A stretch of DNA of 64,000 bases from Takashimella koratensis (lineage: Eukaryota > Basidiomycota > Tremellomycetes > Trichosporonales > Tetragoniomycetaceae). Position 1 is the first letter of the stretch. Every line of letters begins with the position of its first letter. Both the position numbers and the translations under genes were made by a program. Of this stretch, positions 48,079 through 57,568 are shown piece after piece. The notes under the pieces are model-generated. The model had not been told where the DNA came from. It ran no database searches and saw only the letters and a program-made list of their open reading frames with translations. The stretch is from assembly GCA_003116875.1 (NCBI GenBank), contig BCKT01000018.1, positions 124,001 to 188,000 on the forward strand. Direction: 5' to 3'.

Positions 48079-48267
48079 GCTGAGAGGGAAGCTGAGCTGG
48101 AGGCATTATGATGGGGTGTAGATGATGAGTTTGATGAGTATGATGAGTATGACGAGTACTGGGACGAATGGGAGGAGTATCAGGTTTACTTGATGGAGAT
48201 GGTAGCTGCCACAGATGCTGCGTATCGGGCTTATGCTGAGGGGCAGAGAATCGGATCGAACGCCTGA
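48079..48267 (+). pseudogene. Decayed end of the acidic repeat tail of copy 4
   Basis: Directly after the TAG at 48076-48078 the same frame reads AEREAELEAL, a TGA (48109-48111), then WGVDDEFDEYDEYDEYWDEWEEYQVYLMEMVAATDAAYRAYAEG before a final TGA at 48265-48267. The composition and the EEYQVYLMEM unit match the tail repeats before the stop. The ancestral protein was therefore about 60 residues longer, unless stop-codon readthrough occurs. Confidence 0.6.
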
Positions 48268-48822
48268 GCTACGAGGTGATGAAATCATGGATTGTACGGG
48301 TTTCAATTTCTGTAGATATACAAGACTCAGGACTGTCCTGTATAAGATGCAACGTGTTGGTAGACGTCGAAATAGCCATAGATTCATCGTTTGACCACCA
48401 ATCTCGGCGCGGTCAAAGTCTCTCACTCGAGCTCTCTTAAGACCATATCCAGGGTATAGATGCCTGACGCTAATCCGCAGCTGATTCACGCATACTTCAT
48501 ACCTTCTTCCCCTTGTACATCATTCTTCCTCTCTCACTATCTCTCTCTCCCTTTGCCAGCACCAACCTTAGCCTCTTCCCACTTTCCGTCAAAGGAATTA
48601 ACCCAATTCTTCACGTCACAACCTATCCGCTCCTGCCTCTTTGAGGCTCTGGCCTGCGACGTCTTTTGTGCCAGACGTCAGAAGGTTCGTGCCTCTCACC
48701 GCTTGACCGGTCACCACGCTCCTGACACGTTCCCATCACATATCCACCATAATTTTCCTCCCTTCGTCTCTCGTCCATGTTCATCTCTGTATCCAACTAA
48801 GCTCTCACCCGCCCCGCCCAAC
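48268..48822. other. Intergenic region in the F-box array
   Basis: CT-rich leader DNA precedes the next F-box start; a minus-strand open frame here has no family similarity. No gene is supported. Confidence 0.5.
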
Positions 48823-49188
48823 ATGGCCAACACATCAACCGCCTCCGCCCCCCAGATCCACCACCTCAACCTCCCGGCTGAACCTCTGCACGTCACCTCT
48901 CGTGATCGATGCACTGCCCGCGAACGCGTTTTGGGGAACCCCGACCTGCTTCGACTCATTCTGAAAGACCAGCATCGTACTCAGCTCTTCTCATGCGCTC
49001 TCGTGTCCAATTCCTTCGACGCTGTCGCATCTCCGCTGCTATGGCAACATGTCGTCGTCTGCGAAAACTTCCAAAAGTTCTGCCCTCGACCTGAAGCCAC
49101 TTTGAGGGCTCTTCGCAAGAAGAAAACACCCACTCTCTCACCTCCGCCTCAGCACTCACAAACCAATCAGCCCTACCACTGCGAGTAA
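48823..49188 (+). pseudogene. F-box array copy 5, F-box only fragment
   Basis: The ATG at 48823 opens a 121-codon frame with a good F-box, GNPDLLRLILKDQHRTQLFSCALVSNSFDAVASPLLWQHVVV (residues about 38-80), and then a Lys/Pro/Ser-rich stretch to a TAA. A strong donor site GA|GTAAGT sits at 49185, where copy 7 has its only intron. However, the 260 bp that follow contain no family middle domain before the next F-box starts at 49450. Either the rest was deleted or a short F-box-only protein is made. I favour a truncated copy. Confidence 0.6.
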
Positions 49189-49449
49189 GTGATCTCACAC
49201 ATCCTTGGAACCACTTTGCGTGCTGAAGCGGCATCAACACCAGTCTCTGGGAACATGGGATCCTCTAGCGTTCTGTCCAGTCGGCAACCCAAAGGGCCAG
49301 TTCGGGTTCCAGTGGCAGGTTGAATCAACCACACTCCCCCCACCCATCGAAAACAGAGCTTCGTTATTTGATTCTTTCTCCACTTTATCATCCACCATCG
49401 CGCCCCTTCCCCGCTGCACGTTGATTGATTCAATCGGTCATAGCCCGCC

Positions 49450-50409
49450 ATGCTCGGCCACGCGGCTCCTGCTACTCTGCCGACCAACGAGAACGACCAG
49501 ACTCCTCCGACGCTCGAACCAACGCTTCTCGATCGACCCACCTCTGCGGCGCGCGTTCTCGGCGACTCCAGCTTGGTTCGAGTCATACTGCAAGACCAGA
49601 GCCGAGCACAGCTCTTCACATGCTCTCTCGTATCCAAACCATTCGCAGCTGCTGCGTCCCCGCTCCTGTGGAAGCACGCGTTGATGTGTGACATACCATT
49701 CCTACCGCACTCCACCTCCGCCGAACCCGACTCGTGCCTTCGACCTGCAGCCTCGAAACCATCACAACCGCGTTGCTGTTCGCCTCCATGTTCGTGAGCA
49801 GATGATCAACTGGCTACTTTTCGGAGCGAGCGAGAGTCGTGATTTTCTCCCCGGACCGAGCGAACTCACTCGAGAAGAGCTACACCGGTGGTTTGGCGAG
49901 CGCGTTCGGTGGGGAGGCATTTGGAAGTTTCTCGACCAAAATTGGGACGACCGTTCGAAGTCGACGAGCTGAAAGGGATCGTTGACTGTTTCAAACGCCG
50001 AAACTTCCGCACCGACTATCGGTCTGAGAACGATGTCGAGTCTGACTGTGATAACCATGAGCTGGGAGGTGATGAGTTTGTCGAGCAGATCAACGACAGA
50101 ACCTATCGTCTGGAAAAACTTGCCAATCGTTCTCCTCGCCGCCTGAGTTTCGTCGACACTTCCGACTCGGAAGAAAGCAATGACGACGCTGTACCGAGCA
50201 AGGCGAATCGAAGTGGCAACAACATGAGGGGCTCGAAGAACGTGCGATTTGGAACAGGCGTGTACGTCGATGTGCATTTGCAAAACGAGTCAAGACACAA
50301 CCCAGTTGCCGAGCTTCCAAGCGACAGGAAACAAGAAGCTCAGAGTGACGACAATTGGTGCGGCAATGACGAAGGCCCTGAAGACGAGGACGCGTTTTGG
50401 CTAGGGTGA
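49450..50409 (+). pseudogene. F-box array copy 6, middle domain deleted and frame broken
   Basis: The ATG at 49450 gives an F-box (GDSSLVRVILQDQSRAQLFTCSLVSKPFAAAASPLLWKHALM). About 25 codons later, near 49720, sequence in another frame jumps straight to RAFDLQPRNHHNRVAVRLHVREQM, so roughly 250 codons of middle domain are missing. WFGERVRWGGIWKFLDQNWDD follows. One base appears lost at about 49950, where GACGACGTCTTCGA of other copies reads GACGACCGTTCGA. A third frame then carries FEVDELKGIVDCFKRRNFRTDY and a long tail to 50409. The long open tail suggests that the breaks are recent. Confidence 0.8.
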
Positions 50410-50947
50410 TCCGACTATGTCGAAGTCACTTTGCAGCATGACGTTGATGCGCTCTACGGTTTATCGGGGCGAAACGGAGACAATGCCACCGAGGCGATGC
50501 TATGCGTCTGGAAGACCCAAGGAAGGCAGATTAGAATGCTGAGACGAGGAGAGAGAGTGAGGATGAGCTCAGTCAGCATGGGGTCACATGTACGAGGCTA
50601 GTGGCGGGGAGGTCTATCGCAGGGTCAGATGCAGAAGTGTGTACAGCGTCAATCCTAGTGTATAAGGTGAATCGAGAATGCAAGCCCGGCAAGTCCTCTA
50701 GCTTTGGGATCTGTTGCCTGACCGGAGAATCAGGGGAAAGCACTCGTCCCAGATTCGTTCAGGTAACGAAGCCATCACCTCAGCCATATTGCCTCAATTA
50801 TCATCGCCACCGACAAATAACATCAGCCACCTTCCGACCAAACACTTGTCATCAAACCACCTGTCTCGCTTTTGCTTTCTCCACTTGTCTCTTCCCCACC
50901 ACCAACCTCTGTCAAGATCCCCGCTTCGGTTCGTACCGCTATCGACC
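50410..50947. other. Intergenic region in the F-box array
   Basis: Leader and promoter of the next gene. CT- and AC-rich sequence lies near 50.8-50.9 kb. No other feature is seen. Confidence 0.5.
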
Positions 50948-52314
50948 ATGCCGACAGCTCATGAGCCCCTTGCTGGGCAGACCAAAGACACTACACCTCC
51001 GCCAACCGCAGAGGAACCAGACAAGCACATTACGGTCTCTCCCGCACAGCGTGTTTTGGGCGACATCGACCTTCTTCACCTCATTTTGAAGAAACTGGAA
51101 CCATGCCAGCTCTTCAACTGCTCCCTCACTTGCAAGGCATTCGATACCGTCGCTTCACCGACTCTCTGGAAGCACTTCAAACTCGGCGGCGAGCTCAACG
51201 CATCACCCTCCACCTGGCATCGTATCTTTGCCCACCCTCATAGCGAACATGCTTGTCTGACACGCACTCTTACCGTTCGCGAGCATTTCAAATGCGACTT
51301 GCTGGAAGAACGCAAAACGGGGGGGTAAGTTCTTTGAATACAGCTAAAGGAGCGGGCAAGATACTCACGTCATGCTTAATCAGATCCCCAGACAACCCCC
51401 TCAAGGACATCCGATACCCCAATCTGCACACCGTCGTGTTTGAGACCGATGCCGATCTGCCGTGCTTTCCTTTTTGGCGTTGCGACCCACGCCATCTTAT
51501 CATCCGGGCCTCCTCAGTCAAAGCTTGGACCGCACAAACTGAGACAGCTCTCAAATACTTCAATTCGATTGAGCGAACGACCTTGATTCTCAATTCTCGT
51601 CGTAACTCCTGGACAAACACAAACACGAATTCTCCGCTTCGTGGGTTTGAATCATTTCCGAGCGAATTCACTATCGTTCTGGTGGACTTCCAATGGGAAC
51701 GACAACCAAGCCCAATGACGATCTTTCCACCAACCCAGCGAGAGATACCTTCCGACTTTTGCACTCAATCTCTCGGGCGTTGTCTATTCCTTTCGTTCAA
51801 AGGCTTCGAAAACTGCGAAGAGCCCAACAGTTCTGGCAGAAACAAGCTTGAGACCGCCAAAGTTCGCGTTTTCGACTTGGTCCCCCAGAATGAATACAAT
51901 CGCTTCGCCCGTCGGCTTAACACCCGCGAGTACATGACCCGACTGCTATGTGGTGAGAATGGTGCCAGAGTATCTGCAGAGCGCAATGCCCCGCGTCTGA
52001 ACCGTGAACAGCTCCACGAATGGTTCGGCGAACATGTCGAGTGGGGAGGAATCCGGAAGTTCCTTAAACACGATTGGGACGGCGTCTTTGACACTCAAGA
52101 AATCGAAAAGGTTTTCAGCATCTTCTCGAGCAGGGGTCTCCAGACGGACTATCCTCCCGACGACGACGCGAAGTCCGTCTACCACAACTCGAAGCTGGAA
52201 GACAATGCGTACATGACCCCCTTCGACGAGGGCTATCGGTCCGGAGATGACTCCAGCGACGACTGCTACGACTACGGCTACGAGGACGATCTGGACACTG
52301 CTTTTCTTGAGTAG
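50948..52314 (+). CDS. F-box-like protein, array copy 7 (intact, one intron)
   Basis: Two exons (50948-51324, 51384-52314) give 435 aa. Intron 51325-51383 has GTAAGT and TTAATCAG ends and joins GGG-GG to A to restore the frame. F-box: LGDIDLLHLILKKLEPCQLFNCSLTCKAFDTVASPTLWKHFKL (residues about 37-80). Middle blocks: YPNLHTVVFETD, RHLIIRASS, IERTTLILNS, FTIVLVDF. C-terminal domain: VRVFDLVPQNEYNRFARRLNTREYM, WFGEHVEWGGIRKFLKHDWDGVFDTQEIEKVFSIF and QTDYPPDD. The acidic tail is rich in Asp, Ser and Tyr. It is the only array member with a convincing intron, which lies between the F-box and the middle domain. The role is inferred as a substrate receptor of an SCF ubiquitin ligase. Confidence 0.85.
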
Positions 52315-53243
52315 GACGACGATAGCGACGCCCATCGCCGCTATCATGACTGAGGATCCGGCAATCATCCTACCATCTTGACAGGTTGATCGATGGCGAA
52401 GACAACGACCGAGAGAAAAGTTCCAATGCAGACACGACAACGTAGATGGCGATTGCATACCGAGCACTAACGCCCATTCTGGTCTATCGATAAACACCAT
52501 TACATTTCTTACTACCCGCGACGAGAAAAGGATACGAATATACGACACGGTGGCGGCAGGAGTATGATAAAGATCTTCGCGATGGGGCGTGTACGCGGTT
52601 CGCAGTGAGAGTTAGGCAGTGGATTGGCAATTGCGTGAGGCGAGAAGGAAGTCAAACATCATTGTGCGGAAGGGAGGAGCATACAGTACATATTGATCGA
52701 AAAAACAATCGACCGTCTGTGGGAATGAATTTGCTAATATGACTGAAGCCCGGGTTTCCCTCTCGGCGTCTCGGTCTTGGCAAAGTGATGCTCCTGTCGG
52801 CCAGCGAGACGTCAATGTCGACGGGTCCCTCTCAACGTGGGCAGTGAGTATGCTTGATATGTTATGCATGACAACACAACTGGCAACTGCGAACCGCCGC
52901 CGGTTTCAAATAGCCGCTTTTGCTGGAATGGTGGTTCGGGAGGGGAACCATTTTGGTAACCGATCTGGCAACCGGTTGGCACTTGATACGCGAAACCGCA
53001 ATCAATCAAGGCGGCGCTGCCCTCGACTCCGTCTCGGCGATGGCGGGCTCAGCCGGAGGTGCACTCCTTTCAATCTCGGTCTTCTGCGTCATAGATCGGG
53101 ATGCGCTGTCTTGTGCACACAGCGTGGAGTTTAACCCGATACTTATACCTATCGTCCACTTGCTCCTCGCTCAGCGACCCAAGAGGCTTCAAACATAAGC
53201 TCGCCTTCAGCGTCAACGTCTTGCCGCCCGACCAACACTCAGC
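52315..53243. other. Intergenic region in the F-box array
   Basis: No family segment is detected over this 0.9 kb. A short imperfect inverted repeat lies near 52926-52952 (GGTGGTTC ... GGAACCATT), followed by GGTAACC and GCAACCGGTTGGC around 52955-52980. Nothing else is seen. Confidence 0.45.
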
Positions 53244-54512
53244 ATGCAGCACTCCTCTCCCAACCCTCACCTGGTCCTCGAGAATGCTTATCTCCTTCGA
53301 TTTATCCTCCATGACCAAGACGCGATCGACCTCTTCCATTGCTCCCTCGTCTCTCGTACCTTCGAGTCCGTCGCTTCCCCGTTTCTGTGGCGACACTTTG
53401 TCATTGGTACGAAACGGCTCGCTCAAGGTTCTCCCTCGTCATCTCCCAGAAAGACCCCAGCCTCAAGCGTGATGAATCGGTACACCAAAGTGTTGACGAT
53501 CCGACCCTACCCGGCACCGGCCGAGGTCGACGTCTATGTCCGCCATCGCCTTGGTCAACGGAACGACCAAGTGTGGGTCAACTACGACCTGATTGCGTCA
53601 ATACCACTCTTTCCCAACCTCCATACCCTCATCCTCCCCTCCCCAACCATGCGTGATCGATTGGACTGGCCCGCTCTCACCGGTTCCAAGCCTCGCCACC
53701 TCGTCGTCTGGGTGGGAAATCAGACCTCGCCCGCCGGCGCGTACAACGACTTTCATCAACGGTTCCGTTCCATCGAGAAGCTCACACTCGTCCTTGATTA
53801 CCCGCGAAGCCTCATCCTCCTCAACAACGATACGTACTGGGACGAGAACCCGTGTACCGAGTGGATCCGCGTCGCTCCGGACGACATCACCCTGGTCTTG
53901 CTCCCCTCCAGTGCAACGCTGGAAACCTCGCCGGACCTCAGCCTCGCTCGAGATCCCAAGCGACTCTTCCAGCTCGACACGATATCTCTGGCACCGGCAC
54001 TTACCTCCATGTTCCTGCGCTTTCATGGGAAACCGTGCAAGAGCGAGGATCCACGCCGTTTCTCCTCGGCGAAGCTACGCATCTTCGACCTCCAGCTCCG
54101 CTCACCTGCGGACGCATATGCCTTTCGCCTCGAAGTTCGTGACTACATGATCCGGATTCTAATGCGACCACCATATCCCGACAACCCACCTGCCTGGGCC
54201 AAGGGCGACTTTGATCCCGAGCAGATATGCGACTGGTTCGACCGGTACATTACTTGGGGCGGTATCCACGAGTTTCTCGATAACAGCTGGGACGACGTTT
54301 TTGAACCTTCGCATCTCCAGGAAATCGTCAAGGTGTTCAGGGACCAGCGAGAGTCAACCGTTCACCCGATAGATCTCGCCGCCTTCAACCCCGAGAGACA
54401 AGGCATGGAGAAAGCCGAGTCAATGAAGGCGGTTCGGGGGCGAGGTGAGCGTCATGGTGGTAAATTCATGGCTGCTGTTCGTCTAGGCGAGAAAATGCGG
54501 TGGCTTGGGTAG
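53244..54512 (+). CDS. F-box-like protein, array copy 8 (intact)
   Basis: This is a single open frame of 422 aa. The N-terminus is short, with the F-box almost at the start: ENAYLLRFILHDQDAIDLFHCSLVSRTFESVASPFLWRHFVI (residues about 13-54). Middle blocks: VLTIRPYP, FPNLHTLILPSP, RHLVVWVGNQ, IEKLTLVLDYPR, CTEWIRVAPDDITLVLLPSSA. C-terminal domain: LRIFDLQLRSPADAYAFRLEVRDYM, WFDRYITWGGIHEFLDNSWDDVFEPSHLQEIVKVFRDQ. Unlike its neighbours, the tail is basic rather than acidic (RGRGERHGGKF). The middle block AW/CTEWIRVAPDD matches copy 10 (SSWIHVAPERV), so these two look like a closer pair. Confidence 0.86.
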   Translation: MQHSSPNPHLVLENAYLLRFILHDQDAIDLFHCSLVSRTFESVASPFLWRHFVIGTKRLAQGSPSSSPRKTPASSVMNRYTKVLTIRPYPAPAEVDVYVRHRLGQRNDQVWVNYDLIASIPLFPNLHTLILPSPTMRDRLDWPALTGSKPRHLVVWVGNQTSPAGAYNDFHQRFRSIEKLTLVLDYPRSLILLNNDTYWDENPCTEWIRVAPDDITLVLLPSSATLETSPDLSLARDPKRLFQLDTISLAPALTSMFLRFHGKPCKSEDPRRFSSAKLRIFDLQLRSPADAYAFRLEVRDYMIRILMRPPYPDNPPAWAKGDFDPEQICDWFDRYITWGGIHEFLDNSWDDVFEPSHLQEIVKVFRDQRESTVHPIDLAAFNPERQGMEKAESMKAVRGRGERHGGKFMAAVRLGEKMRWLG

Positions 54513-54887
54513 AGGGCAATGTATATATGGGCAGGTGTCATGCAGAGGTAGTAAAGACGGCTTAGCAGACGCAAAATGCACTTGTGGCTTCCCTGGTGAC
54601 GTTCGCGAACTGGGATAACCTTGGCCATGAATGCTTTTCACACGTTACGAATCTTGACCTTACAGCCCTCTCCAGAAGTCTCACGCTGATTGACTCACAC
54701 CCGTTCGTACCATGTCCTCTACCCGAATTTCTCTTTATCATGCCCTCCCCAGTCTCGCCGATCACGCCAACGTCCTTCAGTGCTGGCGGCAACCGTAACG
54801 CCCATCGCTCGTCAGCGACATTGACCAACAATCACGACTTTCTCAATTCTCAACAAACGATCGAGCCAGTATCGTCGAAAAGGACTC
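54513..54887. other. Intergenic or decayed N-terminal region of copy 9
   Basis: A short open frame from 54741 (MPSPVSPITPTSFSAGG) has the Ser/Pro leader style of family members but no F-box. It stops just before the C-terminal remnant. The F-box and middle domain appear deleted here. Confidence 0.4.
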
Positions 54888-55413
54888 GATAGCGCTAGGC
54901 AAGGCCGTCACATCCATGTTCTTGCGCTCAAGGACGGCCAGTCGAAGAGGGTCGACCGCCGTTTTCCAGCTCGGCCAAGTTGCGATATTCGACCTTCAAC
55001 CTCGTAGTTCCGCAGATCGTGTCCAGGTTCGGATCAATGCCCGGGAATACATGATGAAGCTCTTGCTAGCACCGCCGTTTCGTTATCGTGTTCAGTTTTG
55101 GCAGGTAGGCGACTTCAAACACCAGCAGCTGCACGATTGGTTCGGCGAGCACGTCGAGTGGGGTGGTATCCGTAAATTCCTTGACAACACCTGGGACGAC
55201 GTGTTCGAGACGTACCAGCTTAGAAAGATTGTAGAGCAATTCAAGGACAATAACATTCCGACCGATGACTTGCCCGAAGTCGACGTCGAGTCTGACTATG
55301 AAAACACGCCGAATGAGCCGGGGAGCGTTTTCAAGGTGTTCGAGGACGGCACTTATGCTTGGACTCACCCAAGTATTGCAGTCGAAGCACAACCCGGAAC
55401 ACCATTGCCTTAG
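54888..55413 (+). pseudogene. F-box array copy 9, C-terminal domain only
   Basis: From about 54888 the sequence resembles the end of the middle domain (ALGKAVTSMFLR; compare LAPALTSMFLRF of copy 8). A frame change follows: SSAKLR is in one frame and IFDLQPRSSADRVQVRINAREYM in another, consistent with one lost base near 54985. Then WFGEHVEWGGIRKFLDNTWDDVFETYQLRKIVEQFKDNNIPTDD, VESDYENTPNEPGS and a tail ending at 55413 are intact. An F-box is absent. The well-preserved 165-codon C-terminal frame might still make a protein from the ATG at 54916. Confidence 0.7.
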
Positions 55414-55740
55414 ACTGCTGCATGGCAAAGGCCTGCTCCTCGGTCGCCGTCTGATGTGCCATCATCACCCCTTCCACCACTTTCCCCCCCCCCCCCCCCC
55501 CCCCATCGCCCTCCTGGTGGCCTTTTACTTGCCACGCCCTGCTCTGATCGGCCATCCGGGTTTCAGCACAGATCGCGTAGGGGTAATTGATTTCCCTCTC
55601 GCCCCATTCCTGCCACTCTCAGCAAGATACTTAACCCCCTCGCGTCCCCTCTCGCGTCCCCTCTCGCGTCCCCCTCTTCCCCTCTGCTCCTCACTCCCCA
55701 CACGCTCCCGCGAAGCCACCCCTTGTCGATCGCACCAGCC
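55414..55740. other. Intergenic region with C homopolymer and 12-bp repeats
   Basis: A run of 21 C is at 55484-55504. Three copies of a 12-bp unit (CTCGCGTCCCCT) lie at about 55640-55675, just before the next start codon. Both are prone to length change. Confidence 0.7.
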
Positions 55741-57177
55741 ATGTCCGTGGATGAGCCTACTCCTCCGTCCTCGGGCAAGACCTCTGCTTCGCCACCTGCT
55801 GCATTTGCGCTATCCCGTAGTGACGCTCGTCCCCCTCGACAGCAAGTCGGCGAACATTTAGATGTCATTGGCAGCATTCTTTGTCACGTCGAGCGCATCG
55901 ACCTCATCAAATCGTCTCTCGTCTCGAAAACGTTCGAGGCTGCAGCGAGGCCGCTACTCCGACGACACCTCATTATCAACGACGCCAAGAGGTCCGTACG
56001 ACGGCCACGCTCACCTGCCTCATACGAATCGTTCAACCCTCATTCACCGTCGCTTTACGGTCGTTTCACGCGAGCGCTTGAGATTGGACCTCACGGCCCG
56101 TGTGATGAAGAGGATCCGAGAATTTGTTTCAACCAACAGCGCCTGTGGGAACGCACGCGGCTCGCTGATCAAACATCGGATGCAGAGGCGACGATACGTG
56201 ATGGCCTAGGGTTGAAGATCGACTCCGTTGAACCGGAGCCCATTTCGACTGCCTCTCTGCAGCTCCCTAACGTCGAAGTTTTGATATTGGCACCGGAGAG
56301 AGGCAATTATTTCCTCAACTGTCGCTCGCTCAAGGAGTGCAGACCGCGTCATCTTGTCGTCCGGGTGGGAGCTGGGGCACAGGAGCCGCGGAGGTTCGCC
56401 GACATTCGAGACAAGCTGGTTACCGTGAAGGAGCTCACCCTCATATTGGAATACCCCCGCAATCCCGAACTTTTCGACCTTGGAATGATCGAGGTTTGGG
56501 AGGAGAACGCTTGCTCGTCTTGGATTCACGTCGCTCCCGAACGAGTCAATGTCATTCTCTTGCCATCGGGTGTTACCCGATCCTCTCCACCCAGGTTCGT
56601 TCCGCAAGCACAAGAGCCGAGGCAGGTTTTCGATCGCGAGGCACGAGCTATCGCGAAGATCTTGGTCGCGATGTTTTGGCGCTCTCTACCTTCGGATGAA
56701 GGACACCCGATCCGTTTTTCTAAATCGTCGACACTTCGGATTTTCGACCTCCAGCCCCGTTATCGTTGCTGAGCGAGTCTTTTTTCGAATCAACGCTCGT
56801 GACAACATGATACACATGCTTCTGTCGAACTCTGACGATTCGGCTGCGCTTCACGAAACGGAAAGCGGTCCTTGGAGTATCGGCGGTTGCGCCACTGGTT
56901 TGGGAACCGCATCCAATGGGGTGGGATGCGCAAGTTTCTCGATAAAAACTGGGACGACGTCTTCGAGCCGTGGCATCTCCAAGACCTTGTTACATTGTTC
57001 AAGAAATGCAACCTTCCAACCGACTACGCTCTCGAAAACGACATCCCTTCCGATTACGAGAACACGCCGACGCGATCAGGCAGCAAGTTCAACGTCTTCC
57101 CGAACGGCAATTATCATTGGACGCATCCTCCTGCCACATCTGACGACGAAGAGGACGACGACGACTATGGCGTCTGA
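55741..57177 (+). pseudogene. F-box array copy 10, two frame breaks in the C-terminal domain
   Basis: The ATG at 55741 opens 343 codons: a Pro/Ser leader, the F-box VIGSILCHVERIDLIKSSLVSKTFEAAARPLLRRHLII (with LRRH for the usual LWRH), middle blocks LPNVEVLILAPE, RHLVVRVGAG, VKELTLILEYPR, SSWIHVAPERVNVILLPSG, then LRIFDLQPR and a stop at 56770. The next frame carries VIVAERVFFRINARDNMIHMLL. After about 56865 the original frame returns with RRLRHWFGNRIQWGGMRKFLDKNWDDVFEPWHLQDLVTLFKK, PTDY and SDYENTPTRSGS, ending in an acidic tail at 57177. Two compensating one-base shifts bracket about 100 bp. A truncated 343-aa protein could be made. Confidence 0.75.
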
Positions 57178-57568
57178 CAGATTTGGTACGGCCAGAATAC
57201 GTAGTGGTTTCAAGCAGTGACAAAATTCTCCTTATTTGTGCATCCACTTCCCCAATCACGTAGCTGAGATTGTCTGTTCACCAAACATGTCAAGTCAAAG
57301 TTTTGCCAACGGTTTTGTACATATCATACCATACCATGCCGATTATGCCAAGTCGAAGCAAAGGAAGCCCGAGTTCATGGCGAGATGCAAGTGGCTTTGC
57401 ACGTCGGCGTTCCCGGTCCCGTGAGCGGTCCGTGGCAATGATCATCACAACGCCACCATCATTCTGCTTTCCTACCAAGGGGGATCTGTTCTCTAGATGC
57501 ATGCACCTGAACCACTTCTCTCACTATTGATCATTCGTCCTCTCGACACTCGTCGCTTGCGACACACC
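57178..57568. other. Intergenic region in the F-box array
   Basis: AT-richer spacer. A stretch GGCAATGATCATCACAACGCCACCATCATTC around 57432-57462 resembles part of the strand-switch region near 45800. No gene is seen. Confidence 0.45.
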
